A stretch of 64,000 nucleotides of DNA from Faecalicatena sp. Marseille-Q4148 (GCA_018228665.1 CP073692.1:2554046-2618045), one strand, 5' to 3'. Positions 1 through 10,065 are shown, numbered from the stretch's first letter. Numbers and translations are program-made. Notes: generated by a model not told the origin, from the sequence alone.

Positions 1-838
1 TTCGGTTCAGCAGACGTTCATTCAGACATAGGAACAACTGTGATGAAGTAAACGAATTCGTAAGTTCTGTTCCGAGATCGTCAATAATGAGCAGATCACA
101 ACTGAAAATGTGTTCATACATAACGCCCGCCGTCTCATCTTTTTCAAACTTATACTTAGCAATTATATCAAATAGTTCAAATGCGGTAAAGTATATCACT
201 GAATAAGATTTATTAATTAATTCCCGGGCAATGCAGTGGGACAGGAAAGTTTTCCCGACACCGGTGCTGCCGTACAGGAATAAATTACGGAAATCCGTAG
301 AAAATGTATTGACAAATGCATGGCAGGCTGCCAGAGCATCCTGCATCAGCGCCAGCGAAGAGCGCCCTGTCTTCTTGTCAATGTAGTGGTTTGAATAGTA
401 GGAGAGAGAGAAGGTATCAAAATTCTCTTTCTCAAGAATCTCCTGGAGATTCGACTGTGTATAGAGAAGCCGGATTACGGCTTTCTGGAAACAATGGCAC
501 TTTTGATTGCCAATATAACCGGTATCGCGGCAGTCAGAACATTGGTAGATTGGTTCCAGATAATCTTCAGGATATCCGTTAGAAGTTAGAAGAGCTTTCT
601 TTTGCAAAGTCAGCTTCTTTTGCTGTTCCCGGAAATCCTCCACAGCCCGATTATCTCCTGACAGAAGTTTTCGTGCCTGTGCTACTCCGAGGGAAGAGAT
701 TGCATCATCTGTCTTCTTTAATTCCGGAATCTTGCGGTATACCTCCTCGTATCTTGCGAAAAGAATATCTTTATTATGCAATTGCCGCTGTTCGTAGATG
801 CGCATAATCGCATCATACTGGCTATTTGTAAGTCCCAC
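1..838 (-). CDS. dnaI: DnaC/DnaI-like replicative helicase loader, cut by the left edge
   Basis: AAA+ ATPase expected to load the replicative helicase onto DNA. I translated it by hand from a GTG start at 838, preceded by AAGGAGA at good distance. 279 codons are open before the window edge, so the C-terminus is missing. Visible features: a putative zinc-binding stretch CSDCRDTGY...CHCF around residues 100-116, Walker A GSTGVGKT at 190-197, and Walker B LLIIDDLG at 249-256. It lies 59 bp downstream of dnaD on the same strand, and the pair forms the usual Firmicutes dnaD-dnaI unit. The family call is firm. Whether to name it DnaC or DnaI is a matter of convention. Confidence 0.9.
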   Translation of the reverse strand, partial: MGLTNSQYDAIMRIYEQRQLHNKDILFARYEEVYRKIPELKKTDDAISSLGVAQARKLLSGDNRAVEDFREQQKKLTLQKKALLTSNGYPEDYLEPIYQCSDCRDTGYIGNQKCHCFQKAVIRLLYTQSNLQEILEKENFDTFSLSYYSNHYIDKKTGRSSLALMQDALAACHAFVNTFSTDFRNLFLYGSTGVGKTFLSHCIARELINKSYSVIYFTAFELFDIIAKYKFEKDETAGVMYEHIFSCDLLIIDDLGTELTNSFTSSQLFLCLNERLLNR

Positions 839-897
839 GGAAAATCTCCTTTGCTGTTTGTAGTCTTATCATTAATAATAAAAAATTGTCTTGTCTG

Positions 898-1980
898 CTA
901 ATTGCTGTTCAAAAGCTGCTGCTCCAGCGAATCCAGATCGTAGGAACGGCCTTGAAAATTATTGAAGCGATTGTTGGTCATTGGTTTTGCAGGAACAGGG
1001 CGAGCCTTCTTCTGTTCTTTTTCCTGGCGGAACAAAAGATCCGCCTGCTCGATGTCGGCAGGATGCCGTACATTCTTTTCTTTCCAGCTTTTCAGAATGG
1101 TATCCGCATATTCAAAGCTTGGCTGGTGGATCGCTGAAATTGTGCGATTGCATGCTTCCAGGATCATCTCAAGAGTGAAGCCGTATTCTTCGCTCCAACG
1201 GCGGATATAATCCTGTTCCACTGCAGCCGGACTGCGTCCGGTAATTCCGAAAGCAGCAAGAATCGAATAGCATGTCTTGTTTCGGACACTTGTCCGCTCT
1301 TTTGCCTCGTCCACAGTTGTAATATTGGCTTCATACCATGCAAGAGCAACCTTCTGGATATAGTGGATACTCTTATGCCCATTGTCCACGCAGTGCTCAA
1401 TTAGAAATTCAATCAGATCTGTAGAAAATCCAAGTGATTCATAAAAATAGATAATCGTGTCCACTTCGGTGCGTGTTAAAGTCTTTCCGAGATACTGCTC
1501 TGTGATGAAGAGGATCTGTTTTAACTCTTCCTGGGACTGTTTGGCATTTTGAGACGGAGCTTTGCGGGATGCAGCTTTTGCGGAAGAAGGATTCAAAGCA
1601 GAAGGCTCCAAAGCGGAAGCCTCTAAGACAGAAGGCTTATCTGCCGGTATAGTATCGGCAGCAGAGGAAGTTTCTGTCAAGGCTGCTACATGTTCAAGAG
1701 CGATTCCGCAAATGCAGTTACTGGCATCACAGGTAATTGTGATCAGTCCGATCTTAGCCCAGTAATTTAAGGCACGGATAATGTCTTTCTCTGTATTATC
1801 TAAAATATCAGCCAGCATAGAAACAGAAAGGGGGATAGAAGGCTGATTCAAATGACGAAGCAAGAGAAGATATACTTTTACATATTCTCCGTTTGCTTTC
1901 GCCATATAATGATCTATGAATTCGTTCTCAACGGACGTCGTATTGTCCTGAAAACGGCTTGTTAATGTCAATGTTTTCAT
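898..1980 (-). CDS. dnaD: DnaD-domain replication initiation/restart protein
   Basis: 360 residues. The N-terminal about 90 residues look like the winged-helix DnaD_N domain. A low-complexity linker follows (about 100-150, rich in Ala, Ser and Pro with repeated SALEPSALNPS-like units). Two DnaB_2/DnaD C-terminal-type modules then follow, at about 151-220 and 235-300. Each ends in the Y-x-x-x-I-x-x-W type signature (SIHYIQKVALAWYEANI; FEYADTILKSWKEKNV). Such proteins remodel DNA and recruit the helicase loader during initiation and PriA-dependent restart. The loader gene follows directly, which supports the call. Transcription probably starts at an extended -10 promoter at 2067-2075. Confidence 0.88.
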   Translation of the reverse strand: MKTLTLTSRFQDNTTSVENEFIDHYMAKANGEYVKVYLLLLRHLNQPSIPLSVSMLADILDNTEKDIIRALNYWAKIGLITITCDASNCICGIALEHVAALTETSSAADTIPADKPSVLEASALEPSALNPSSAKAASRKAPSQNAKQSQEELKQILFITEQYLGKTLTRTEVDTIIYFYESLGFSTDLIEFLIEHCVDNGHKSIHYIQKVALAWYEANITTVDEAKERTSVRNKTCYSILAAFGITGRSPAAVEQDYIRRWSEEYGFTLEMILEACNRTISAIHQPSFEYADTILKSWKEKNVRHPADIEQADLLFRQEKEQKKARPVPAKPMTNNRFNNFQGRSYDLDSLEQQLLNSN

Positions 1981-2066
1981 ATGTATCTGCCCCTCTGTCT
2001 GTTAAAATCTGTCTGATTTTGTGTAAATTCCAAAATCATAATTATTAATATAGATATCTATGATTG

Positions 2067-2075
2067 ATTATAGCA
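2067..2075 (-). promoter_or_regulatory. Extended -10 promoter of the dnaD-dnaI operon
   Basis: On the minus strand the sequence reads TGCTATAAT, a perfect extended -10 (TGnTATAAT), about 85 bp upstream of the dnaD start. The -35 region is only a T-run. It lies just after the murC terminator, so it would restart transcription for the replication genes. Confidence 0.55.
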
Positions 2076-2090
2076 TTTCCGCTGGGGATA

Positions 2091-2126
2091 AAAAAAGCCC
2101 TTTTTCCGGTAAAAAAGGGCTTTTTT
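2091..2126 (-). terminator. Rho-independent terminator after murC
   Basis: The inverted repeat AAAAAAGCCCTTTTT / AAAAAAGGGCTTTTTT, with a short CCGGT-type loop and T-runs on both strands, lies 35-70 bp after the murC stop codon. It can work in both directions. In the minus direction it separates murC from dnaD. Confidence 0.85.
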
Positions 2127-2157
2127 GTGGATAACCATATGTGGATAGTGTGGATAA
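2126..2157 (-). promoter_or_regulatory. Cluster of three DnaA-box sequences
   Basis: TGTGGATAA (the complement of TTATCCACA, the consensus DnaA box) occurs exactly at 2126-2134 and 2149-2157. An 8/9 match, TGTGGATAG, lies at 2140-2148. All three are in the same orientation within 32 bp. They sit between the murC stop and the dnaD promoter, about 55-85 bp upstream of its -10. DnaA binding here is inferred from the consensus. Confidence 0.6.
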
Positions 2158-2160
2158 CTA

Positions 2161-3537
2161 TTATTTTAATAGATTTTCTCCGATATTTACAACATCTCCG
2201 GCTCCCATAGTTATCAACAGGTCACCGTTTTGGCAATGTTCCGCCAGAAATGCTTCTATGGCTTCAAAGGATGGGAGGTAATGTACATCGCATCCGGTTT
2301 TCTGAATCTCTTCGGCAAGCTGTTCGGAAGAAATTCCGAGATCATCATGTTCCCTGGCTGCATAGATATCTGCAAGAATAACATGATCGGCAGAAGAGAG
2401 CGCTTCTGCAAATTCATGGAAGAATGCTTTTGTTCTTGTATAAGTATGCGGTTGGAATACGCACCACAATTCTTTGTGAGGATAGTTCTCGGCAGCTGTG
2501 AGTGTGGCAAGGATCTCTGTTGGATGATGGGCATAATCATCTACGATGGTTACTCCGTTTCTCGTTCCTTTGTACTCAAAGCGCCGGGCAGTTCCGTGGA
2601 AAGATAAAAGTCCTTTCTGGATCGCTTCAAATGAAATGCCAAGCAGATCAGCGGCCGCAATTGTAGAAAGGGCATTGCTGATGTTATGGATTCCAGGCAC
2701 AGACATTTGAATTCGTCCTGCTTCTTTTTGGCGGATCATCAATGTAAAGGAAATATTTCCATCTTCAGAGTGGCGGATATCCGATGCACAGTAGTCAAAT
2801 TCCGGCTTCATACCGAAAGTAATGACCGGACAGGAAATGTCTTTGGCAATCTCTTCATAATGGTCAATCTCACCGTTGATGATCAGACTTCCGTCTTCAG
2901 GAAGCAGACATGCAAATCGGTGGAAGGAATTGCGGATATCTGCAAGATCTTTAAAGAAGTCCATATGATCTTCTTCTATATTTAAAATAATTCCGATCTT
3001 CGGGAAAAAATGAAGAAAGCTGTTTGTGTATTCACATGCCTCGGTAACAAAGATCTCAGAGTGACCGACACGAATATTGCCGCCGATAGCCTTTAAGATA
3101 CCGCCCACAGAAATAGTAGGATCTGCATCTGCGGCAAGCAGAATATGTGTCAGCATGGATGTACTGGTAGTCTTGCCGTGGGTTCCGGAAACACAGATCG
3201 GCATCTTATAATTAGTCATAAGCTGTCCAAGAAGTTCAGCCCGGGACAGCATTGGAAGATTCCGTCTGACTGCCTCCTCGTATTCCGGATTATCTTCATG
3301 CACAGCAGCTGTATATACAACAGCTTCTGTTGCGGCAGGAATATTATCAGCATTCTGACCGTAGAATACAGAAGCGCCTCTTTGTGTCAGCATAACTGTC
3401 AGAGGAGATTCTTTTGCATCAGAACCGCTGACAGTAAATCCTTCATCAAGAAGAATTTCCGCAAGACCGCTCATGCTGATTCCGCCGATACCAATAAAGT
3501 GAATATGCAGTGGTTTATTAAAATCAATTTTATACAT
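2161..3537 (-). CDS. murC: UDP-N-acetylmuramate--L-alanine ligase
   Basis: 458 residues, normal for MurC. This cytoplasmic ligase adds the first amino acid (L-Ala) to UDP-MurNAc in peptidoglycan precursor synthesis, using ATP. The N-terminus has the Rossmann-like HIHFIGIGGISMSGLAEIL of the UDP-binding domain. The ATP-binding P-loop GTHGKTT lies at about 118-124. The central and C-terminal Mur ligase domains follow, with NALSTIAA and DDYAHHPTEI motifs. It is transcribed alone, as an independent unit ending at the hairpin at 2091-2126. The neighbours do not belong to a cell wall cluster. The call is secure. Confidence 0.97.
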   Translation of the reverse strand: MYKIDFNKPLHIHFIGIGGISMSGLAEILLDEGFTVSGSDAKESPLTVMLTQRGASVFYGQNADNIPAATEAVVYTAAVHEDNPEYEEAVRRNLPMLSRAELLGQLMTNYKMPICVSGTHGKTTSTSMLTHILLAADADPTISVGGILKAIGGNIRVGHSEIFVTEACEYTNSFLHFFPKIGIILNIEEDHMDFFKDLADIRNSFHRFACLLPEDGSLIINGEIDHYEEIAKDISCPVITFGMKPEFDYCASDIRHSEDGNISFTLMIRQKEAGRIQMSVPGIHNISNALSTIAAADLLGISFEAIQKGLLSFHGTARRFEYKGTRNGVTIVDDYAHHPTEILATLTAAENYPHKELWCVFQPHTYTRTKAFFHEFAEALSSADHVILADIYAAREHDDLGISSEQLAEEIQKTGCDVHYLPSFEAIEAFLAEHCQNGDLLITMGAGDVVNIGENLLK

Positions 3538-3690
3538 AAAAATACACGTCCTGTTCTTGGTTAGTTGTTTAAAATGGGCTTTTGCTCATATACTATCATT
3601 ATAAACCGTCAGAGAGAAAAAGAAAAGAAGTAATTTTTGTTATATATTCATAAAAACAATTACAAATTTTGTCTTTTTTTGTAAAATATG

Positions 3691-3719
3691 TTCACTATTG
3701 TTCATAAGTATGTTATAAT
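3691..3719 (+). promoter_or_regulatory. Candidate promoter of glgC-glgD-spoVG
   Basis: A TTCACT -35 (4/6) and a perfect TATAAT -10 (3714-3719) are separated by 17 bp, about 43 bp upstream of the glgC start. Confidence 0.55.
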
Positions 3720-3761
3720 TATAAATGCTAGAAAGGAACACGACTGTGAAGGGGTGAAGAC

Positions 3762-5036
3762 ATGATTAAGAAAGAAATGATTGCTATGCTGCTAGCAGGT
3801 GGACAGGGCAGCAGGTTAGGCGTGTTAACAGCAAAAGTAGCTAAACCGGCAGTAGCATTTGGAGGAAAATACCGTATTATCGATTTCCCTCTTAGCAACT
3901 GCATTAATTCTGGCATTGACACAGTAGGTGTATTGACACAATATGAACCATTAAGACTTAACTCGCATATTGGTATTGGTATTCCATGGGATCTCGATCG
4001 AAACATTGGAGGAGTTACAATTCTCCCTCCATATGAAAAGAGTGCGAATAGTGAATGGTATACTGGAACAGCCAATGCGATTTATCAGAATTTGAATTAT
4101 ATGGAAACATATAATCCGGATTATGTTTTGATCTTGTCAGGAGATCATATTTATAAGATGGACTATGAAGTGATGCTCGAATTCCACAAAGAGCATAACG
4201 CAGACGTTACAATTGCATCTATGCCGGTACCGATGGAGGAAGCAAGCCGCTTCGGTATTGTTGTAGCAGATGAAGAAGACCGGATTCAGAAGTTTGAAGA
4301 AAAACCGAAGAATCCAAGCAGTAATCTGGCATCTATGGGAATTTATATTTTCAGTTGGCCGGTATTAAGAGAAGCATTGATTAAGTTATCCGAACAGCCA
4401 GGCTGTGATTTTGGAAAACATATCATTCCATACTGTCACGAGAATGGCAAGAGACTCTTTGCTTATGAATTTAACGGTTACTGGAAAGATGTTGGAACAC
4501 TTGGCTCTTATTGGGAAGCCAACATGGAACTGATCGATATTATTCCGGAATTTAATCTATATGAAGAATTCTGGAGAATCTATACAAAGAGTGATATCAT
4601 TCAGCCACAGTATATTGCCGCAGACGCAGTTGTCGAGAAGAGTATCATTGGAAATGGAACAGAGATTTACGGAGAAGTACATAATTCTGTTATTGGTTCC
4701 GGCGTTACGATTGAGAAGGGAACTGTTGTCAGAGATTCGATCATTATGAAGCAGGCACATATAAAAGAAGGCTGTGTCATCGACAAGTCTATTGTTGCAG
4801 AAAATGTAACGGTTGGAAAGAATGTCGTTCTTGGCATTGGTCCGGATGTGCCGAATAAGGTAAAACCGAATATTTATTCATTTGGGCTTGTAACGATCGG
4901 AGAGAATTCTGTAATTCCGGATGGGGTTCAGATAGGAAAGAATACAGCGATCAGCGGAGTGACAGAGAGTCGGGATTATCCGGACGGTGTGCTTGAGAGC
5001 GGTGAGACATTGATTAAGGTGGGTGAGAGATTATGA
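3762..5036 (+). CDS. glgC: Glucose-1-phosphate adenylyltransferase, catalytic subunit
   Basis: 424 residues. It makes ADP-glucose from glucose-1-phosphate and ATP for glycogen synthesis. The N-terminal nucleotidyltransferase domain has the loop [10 protein letters not shown] (about 11-20). The [19 protein letters not shown] segment, [10 protein letters not shown] (metal-binding Asp) and [17 protein letters not shown] follow. The C-terminal third is a left-handed beta-helix with hexapeptide-like repeats (about 290-420), the oligomerisation/regulatory domain. Its stop overlaps the start of glgD by 4 bp (ATGA), so the two are translationally coupled. In Firmicutes GlgC and GlgD form a hetero-oligomer. 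The start is preceded by GAAGGGGTGAAGAC. Confidence 0.95.
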   Translation: MIKKEMIAMLLAGGQGSRLGVLTAKVAKPAVAFGGKYRIIDFPLSNCINSGIDTVGVLTQYEPLRLNSHIGIGIPWDLDRNIGGVTILPPYEKSANSEWYTGTANAIYQNLNYMETYNPDYVLILSGDHIYKMDYEVMLEFHKEHNADVTIASMPVPMEEASRFGIVVADEEDRIQKFEEKPKNPSSNLASMGIYIFSWPVLREALIKLSEQPGCDFGKHIIPYCHENGKRLFAYEFNGYWKDVGTLGSYWEANMELIDIIPEFNLYEEFWRIYTKSDIIQPQYIAADAVVEKSIIGNGTEIYGEVHNSVIGSGVTIEKGTVVRDSIIMKQAHIKEGCVIDKSIVAENVTVGKNVVLGIGPDVPNKVKPNIYSFGLVTIGENSVIPDGVQIGKNTAISGVTESRDYPDGVLESGETLIKVGERL

Positions 5037-6151
5037 GAGCAGTAGGAATTATTTTAGCAGGCGGAAACAGCAGAAAGATGCGGGAATTAACACATAAGCG
5101 TGCTGTTGCTGCAATGCCGGTTGCAGGAAGCTACAGAAGTATTGACTTTGCGCTGAGTAATATGTCGAACTCTCATATTCAGAAGGTAGCGGTGCTGACA
5201 CAGTACAATTCCAGATCTCTGCACGAACACCTGAACTCTTCAAAATGGTGGGATTTCGGAAGAAAGCATGGCGGATTGTTTGTATTTACGTCAACAATTA
5301 CAGCGAAAAGCGGAGACTGGTACAGAGGAACCGCAGATGCAATCTATCAGAATCTTGACTTTCTGAAGAAAAGCCATGAACCTTATGTTGTGCTGGCATC
5401 TGCAGATGCAGTTTACAAGATGGATTACAATAAGGTATTAGAGTATCACATTGCAAAGAAGGCTGATATCACTGTTGTATGTAAAGATCTGGATCCGAGT
5501 GAAGATGCGACAAGATTCGGTACTGTCACAATGAATGAGGACATGCGTATCGTTGATTTTGAAGAAAAGCCAATGGTTGCAAGATCCAACACGATTTCAA
5601 CAGGGATTTATGTAATACGAAGAAGACAGCTTATTGAACTGATTGAACTTTGTGCAGAAGAAGGAAGACATGATTTTGTAAATGATATTTTAATCCGTTA
5701 TAAGAATCTGAAGAAGATTTATGGATACAAGATCAAAGATTACTGGAGCAATATTTCGACAGTAGATGCATACTACAAGACAAATATGGATTTCCTGAAA
5801 CCGGAAGTACGGGATTATTTCTTTAAGACTTATCCAAGTGTTTACTCAAAAGTAAGCGATCTGCCGCCTGCAAAATACAATGCGGGTTCCGTTGTAAAGA
5901 ACAGTCTTGTAGCAAGCGGAAGTATTATTAACGGTACTGTCGAGAATTCTATTTTATTTAAGAAGACATTTGTCGGCAATAACTGTGTAATCAAGAATTC
6001 AATTATTTTGAACGAAGTTTATCTGGGGGACAATACATATATTGAGAATTGTATTGTTGAAAGCCGTGACACAATTCGTGCGAATACACGTCACGTTGGA
6101 GAGAATGGCGTTAAGATAGTTGTCGAGAAGAATGAGAGATACATTCTCTAA
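5033..6151 (+). CDS. glgD: GlgD, glucose-1-phosphate adenylyltransferase accessory subunit
   Basis: 372 residues, homologous to GlgC along its length. The nucleotide loop is degenerate: GGNSRKM (about 10-17) replaces GGQGSRL. This is typical of GlgD, which does little catalysis alone and boosts GlgC in the complex. Conserved parts include [30 protein letters not shown] and [19 protein letters not shown]-terminal beta-helix follows (about 275-360, with [20 protein letters not shown]). It overlaps glgC by 4 bp, and spoVG follows after 36 bp. Confidence 0.93.
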   Translation: MRAVGIILAGGNSRKMRELTHKRAVAAMPVAGSYRSIDFALSNMSNSHIQKVAVLTQYNSRSLHEHLNSSKWWDFGRKHGGLFVFTSTITAKSGDWYRGTADAIYQNLDFLKKSHEPYVVLASADAVYKMDYNKVLEYHIAKKADITVVCKDLDPSEDATRFGTVTMNEDMRIVDFEEKPMVARSNTISTGIYVIRRRQLIELIELCAEEGRHDFVNDILIRYKNLKKIYGYKIKDYWSNISTVDAYYKTNMDFLKPEVRDYFFKTYPSVYSKVSDLPPAKYNAGSVVKNSLVASGSIINGTVENSILFKKTFVGNNCVIKNSIILNEVYLGDNTYIENCIVESRDTIRANTRHVGENGVKIVVEKNERYIL

Positions 6152-6187
6152 CATAGCGCAGACGCATAGAGGAAAGGGGCTGGAATT

Positions 6188-6469
6188 ATGCAGATTACAG
6201 ATGTACGCGTGCGAAAAGTGGCAAAAGAAGGTAAATTAAAAGCAGTTGTATCAATTACAATGGATGATGAATTTGTTGTACATGATATTAAAGTGATTGA
6301 AGGAGAGAAGGGCTTGTTCATTGCAATGCCAAGTAAAAAGACATTGGATGGGGAGTACCGTGATATCGCGCATCCGATTAATTCTGATACGAGAGAACGG
6401 ATTCAGAGCATGATTTTACAGAAATACGAAGAAGTACTTCTGGAAGAGCCTGTAGAAGAAGAAATCTAA
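6188..6469 (+). CDS. spoVG: SpoVG regulatory protein
   Basis: 93 residues, the usual SpoVG length. It opens with [11 protein letters not shown] and contains [26 protein letters not shown], the core of this small family. SpoVG is a widely conserved Firmicutes nucleic-acid-binding regulator, first known for its effects on sporulation and septation. The C-terminus is acidic ([10 protein letters not shown]). It lies 36 bp after glgD and before a strong terminator, so it probably shares the glg transcript, perhaps with its own promoter as well. Its regulatory targets here cannot be read from the sequence. Confidence 0.95.
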   Translation: MQITDVRVRKVAKEGKLKAVVSITMDDEFVVHDIKVIEGEKGLFIAMPSKKTLDGEYRDIAHPINSDTRERIQSMILQKYEEVLLEEPVEEEI

Positions 6470-6501
6470 AAGCGAAGAAAGAAAAAGTAATAAAGTATCG
6501 T

Positions 6502-6552
6502 AAGCACCGATGGATGTCAGGAAAGCAACCTGAAGATTCATCGGTGCTTTTT
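6502..6552 (+). terminator. Terminator after spoVG
   Basis: AAGCACCGATG (6502-6512) pairs with CATCGGTGCTT (6539-6549), with an inner CAGG/CCTG stem and a following T-run. It ends the glgC-glgD-spoVG unit. Confidence 0.85.
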
Positions 6553-6616
6553 CGTGAAAAACAGAAGAAAAAAGAAAAAATTTTACTGGATTAGACAGGA
6601 AGATGAATGATAATGA

Positions 6617-6645
6617 TTGACTGTGACAGTGTACTTTGTTAAAAT
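6617..6645 (+). promoter_or_regulatory. Promoter of the M14 peptidase/pcp operon
   Basis: TTGACT (6617-6622), a 17-bp spacer and TAAAAT (6640-6645). Both hexamers match the sigma-A consensus at 5/6. They lie about 73 bp upstream of the first gene. Confidence 0.6.
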
Positions 6646-6717
6646 ATTAAAGATATAAAGCGATTGTTTTTTACAGAATAGACAAATATCTGAGGCATTA
6701 GAGAGAGGAGAGAGTGT

Positions 6718-9700
6718 ATGAGAAAGCTGAAACTGATGCAGGATATGAACCGGGATGAGCAGAAACGTGCAGTGGAAGCAGCGCTCTTACTTGGGTTTCA
6801 GTCAGAATCTGCACTGTTCCCGATTGCGGGGATTGATGGAGAGATCACAGTACCGGACAGTTTGGCGCAGTGTATGAGGCTGTGGACTCCGGAGAAACCG
6901 GGAGAGATCACAGTAGAGACATATGAGGCGGCAAGTGCGCATCCGGGAGAGATTTTTCATTTGGACTTTCGAAAGGAATGCGGACTGGAAGGGATTTTTG
7001 AGTCGGGAATGTTTCTTAAAGATGAGAATCATGATTTTCTTCCGGATCGGTTGGATGTGAAGATCGTACTTCCGGAGCCGGCCGATATTTCTGTTGTGAC
7101 AGCGGCATGCAACCTTGCCTTTCGGCTTGGAATGGAAACGACAGGAATCAATGGACCGATCATTGCTGAGAAAGGCGCCGGTGGTAATCTGATTGTGTTT
7201 GATGGGGAATGTCAGGAGGAAGAACTGTCTGCAGCAATGTATCTGGAAAGAAAAGAAGATGCTGTTCTCGTGCATATACAGGGAAGCGGGGCAAATTTGG
7301 AAGCTTTTACTGCAGAACTCTGCAATAGTTTCCCGAGGGTAGATTCTTTCCGGAGTCTAACGGATGTTATGATGGATCTGACAGATGATATGATTTTCCG
7401 TGGAGCAGACGGACAGATGGCATATTTAAAAGCCTGCTGTGACAGGGAAAGAAAGACGGAGGAAAACGGCAAGCTGGAAGCGTTGACGTTATATGGATCT
7501 CCGAGAATTACGGGACAGCAGATGGAAGCTTTTCCGGAAGTTACCTATTTGAATTATAAATCAGGACGAAAGGTTTATGAGAAACGATATGAACTTCCGT
7601 GGGAAGTGGAAGTGTTGGAGAAGATTCTTGAGGAGCAGATTTATCCACAGATAGAAGAAGGAGATCGGCTCAGGATTGAAGGAGCGCTGAGCGAAAACAG
7701 ACATATTCGTCTGGAGACAGCAGAGAAGATTCGAAAACAAGTACAGGCATGTGGGGCAGAAGTGGAAAATGTTTCATTGCTCTGTGCATATAAACAGGGC
7801 TATTCCTGGGTGGAGGAAGTCATTCTTCCGATGGGAAAAGAAAAGAAACCAGATCGTGTGGAGATTTATTTTAAACCGTTTTTGCCGGAGGGTGAGACGG
7901 AGTGGGTGGATGAAAACGGAGCAACGCCATCCTATCACAATCTGAAAGCAGATGATCCTGAGAAGTGGTACGATCTTCCAATCCGTTATCTTCAGGAATT
8001 GTATCCGATTGAAGATCGAATTTCGAAGGAATGGGGAATGGAACGCAGTCGAATAGAATTTCGCCCATATACAGATGAGATGGGAGATGAGAAGCTGACT
8101 TATTTGTGCCGGGCATACAGAGATAACAAAGTCTGCCTGGAAGAGACGTACGAGGCGTGGTGCTCTGAACGTCCATATTTAGATGCCTATCCACAAATGG
8201 GAAAAGTACATCCGGCAACCGGATACTTGCGTGTCTGGAAGAATGAAAGGGAAGTTCTCTGTGAACGGATACGGACAGATGTGGAAGCGATTTGGGATTT
8301 GTACCAGTCAGAAGTACTTCCGGACTGCCGCTCTTATATTGAGAAGAAGACAGGAGGAAAGATTCGTCAGGAGGCGCAGCCATTCTTCCATGAATTGCTT
8401 CTTGATGTGACTGTCAGTGAACCGGATGAGCGGACAGGGAGCCGGGAAGATATGATCTCTTCTCTGGATGCACTGCATGAAGACATGTATTTTGCCGGAA
8501 GTGATTATTTTAAAAATTATGGAGTGCAGACAGCAGATGTAATGCTGGACGCACCGGGACTGATTCTGCCAAAGATTCACCAGGGAACCGGAAAGCCGGT
8601 CTTTCGGGTTGTGCTTTCGGAGCAGTTAAGAGAGAAACCGTGCATTTGCAGGAAAGATGAAGTGCTGTATGAAGAGCAGGAACGGAATACGGTTTCTGCA
8701 AAGATTGACAGAGTTGTCTGGCGCAAAGGAGCATACGAAGCGAACAATGCGATGGAGCTTGAAATCTCGGTGGAAGGGACAGAAGAGCGTGTGCTTGCCG
8801 CATACGCAGAGCTTTTGGAAGCAGGAAGACTGGAACGGACAGAAGATTTCCGGAGATTCGGAAGTGTTATGCTGAAGACTTCAGGAGGAAGAAGCTGGAG
8901 AGCTGATCTGAGACAGAACAGAAATGAAAACTTTTGCGAAAAAAAGATAGATATCTTTTCGCTGGATCTCCATGAGAAAGAAGTCATCAGCTATGAAATG
9001 TATCTTGATCTGATGAGAGAACTAAAGAAGATACCGGAACTTGAAGTCTTCCGGACAGCAGTGTCTTATACCGGAAGAGAATTGTATGGAATCTGGCTGA
9101 AACCAAAATACGAAGGGTATCTTTCTATGACGAAGCGTCTGACCTGTCATCCGAGTGAGATTATCAATGCAAGGCATCATGCCAATGAAGTGTCAAGCAC
9201 GAATGCTTCGTTCCTTTTGCTTCGTACATTGCTTTTGGAAGAGCGTTATAGAGAGTTACCGGAGAAATTGAATCTGGTGCTTGTTCCAATGGAAAATGTT
9301 GACGGTGCAGCGATTCATTATGAGCTTCAGAAAGAGCATCCATATTGGAAACTTCATGTTGCAAGATTTAATGCATTGGGCAAAGAATTCTATCATGAAC
9401 ATTTCCGGCAGGATACGATTCACACAGAGGCAATGGGGCTGACAAGGCTTTTTGCAAGATATGTACCGGATATGATCGTAGATAATCATGGTGTTCCAAG
9501 TCATGAATGGGAGCAGCAATTTTCCGGATATACTTCTCCATCCTACAAAGGCTTCTGGCTTCCGAGATCGCTGTTATATGGATATTTCTGGTATGTGACC
9601 AATCCTGAATATATGTATAATTATGCATTAAATAAGAAGATGGAAGATGTCATTGCAGATAAAATAGCAGAAGATGAAGAGATGACACGCTGGAACAGGC

Positions 9701-10065
9701 GATGGAGCGCTCAGTTTGAAAAATACGCACATGCATGGCTGCCAAAACTGTTTCCGGCAGATTACTATAAAAATATGATTAATTACTGGATTCCATTTGC
9801 GGCAGATCCAAACCATCGGTATCCGTCGATCCGCTTTCCGTGGATTACAACGGTGGCATATACGAGTGAAGTTGCAGATGAGACAGCTCAGGGAGATTAC
9901 TTGTATTTGTGTGCAAGAGCACATGTGGCACATGACGAGGCAACGATTCAAATGCTGATGCAGGCGGGAATCGTGTATGATTGCTGGTGCGAGTGCTGCG
10001 AGAAGGGAATTTTTGCCAGATATGAGCGGCAGCGTCCGATCGTATCCGGGGAAAAGATAAATTAA
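6718..10065 (+). CDS. Very large M14-family zinc carboxypeptidase-like protein
   Basis: 1115 residues, about three times a normal M14 catalytic domain. The M14 domain is C-terminal. It has a zinc motif HANE (His821, Glu824) inside RHHANEVSSTNASFLLL, a third zinc ligand candidate His924 in VDNHGVPSHEW, and a possible catalytic Glu1051 in VAYTSEVADE. The first about 750 residues have no domain I recognise and show no signal peptide or membrane helix, so the protein looks cytoplasmic. It starts a tight operon with DUF969, DUF979, an M29-like peptidase and Pcp. This suggests it trims imported peptides, perhaps pyroglutamyl or otherwise blocked ones. The M14 call is good, but the substrate is unknown. 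Confidence 0.8.
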   Translation: MRKLKLMQDMNRDEQKRAVEAALLLGFQSESALFPIAGIDGEITVPDSLAQCMRLWTPEKPGEITVETYEAASAHPGEIFHLDFRKECGLEGIFESGMFLKDENHDFLPDRLDVKIVLPEPADISVVTAACNLAFRLGMETTGINGPIIAEKGAGGNLIVFDGECQEEELSAAMYLERKEDAVLVHIQGSGANLEAFTAELCNSFPRVDSFRSLTDVMMDLTDDMIFRGADGQMAYLKACCDRERKTEENGKLEALTLYGSPRITGQQMEAFPEVTYLNYKSGRKVYEKRYELPWEVEVLEKILEEQIYPQIEEGDRLRIEGALSENRHIRLETAEKIRKQVQACGAEVENVSLLCAYKQGYSWVEEVILPMGKEKKPDRVEIYFKPFLPEGETEWVDENGATPSYHNLKADDPEKWYDLPIRYLQELYPIEDRISKEWGMERSRIEFRPYTDEMGDEKLTYLCRAYRDNKVCLEETYEAWCSERPYLDAYPQMGKVHPATGYLRVWKNEREVLCERIRTDVEAIWDLYQSEVLPDCRSYIEKKTGGKIRQEAQPFFHELLLDVTVSEPDERTGSREDMISSLDALHEDMYFAGSDYFKNYGVQTADVMLDAPGLILPKIHQGTGKPVFRVVLSEQLREKPCICRKDEVLYEEQERNTVSAKIDRVVWRKGAYEANNAMELEISVEGTEERVLAAYAELLEAGRLERTEDFRRFGSVMLKTSGGRSWRADLRQNRNENFCEKKIDIFSLDLHEKEVISYEMYLDLMRELKKIPELEVFRTAVSYTGRELYGIWLKPKYEGYLSMTKRLTCHPSEIINARHHANEVSSTNASFLLLRTLLLEERYRELPEKLNLVLVPMENVDGAAIHYELQKEHPYWKLHVARFNALGKEFYHEHFRQDTIHTEAMGLTRLFARYVPDMIVDNHGVPSHEWEQQFSGYTSPSYKGFWLPRSLLYGYFWYVTNPEYMYNYALNKKMEDVIADKIAEDEEMTRWNRRWSAQFEKYAHAWLPKLFPADYYKNMINYWIPFAADPNHRYPSIRFPWITTVAYTSEVADETAQGDYLYLCARAHVAHDEATIQMLMQAGIVYDCWCECCEKGIFARYERQRPIVSGEKIN

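Noticed and set aside
1560..1765. Plus-strand frame rich in EG/EA repeats across dnaD
   Set aside because: It is the reverse-complement reading of the Ala/Ser/Pro-rich linker of DnaD and has no ribosome binding site.
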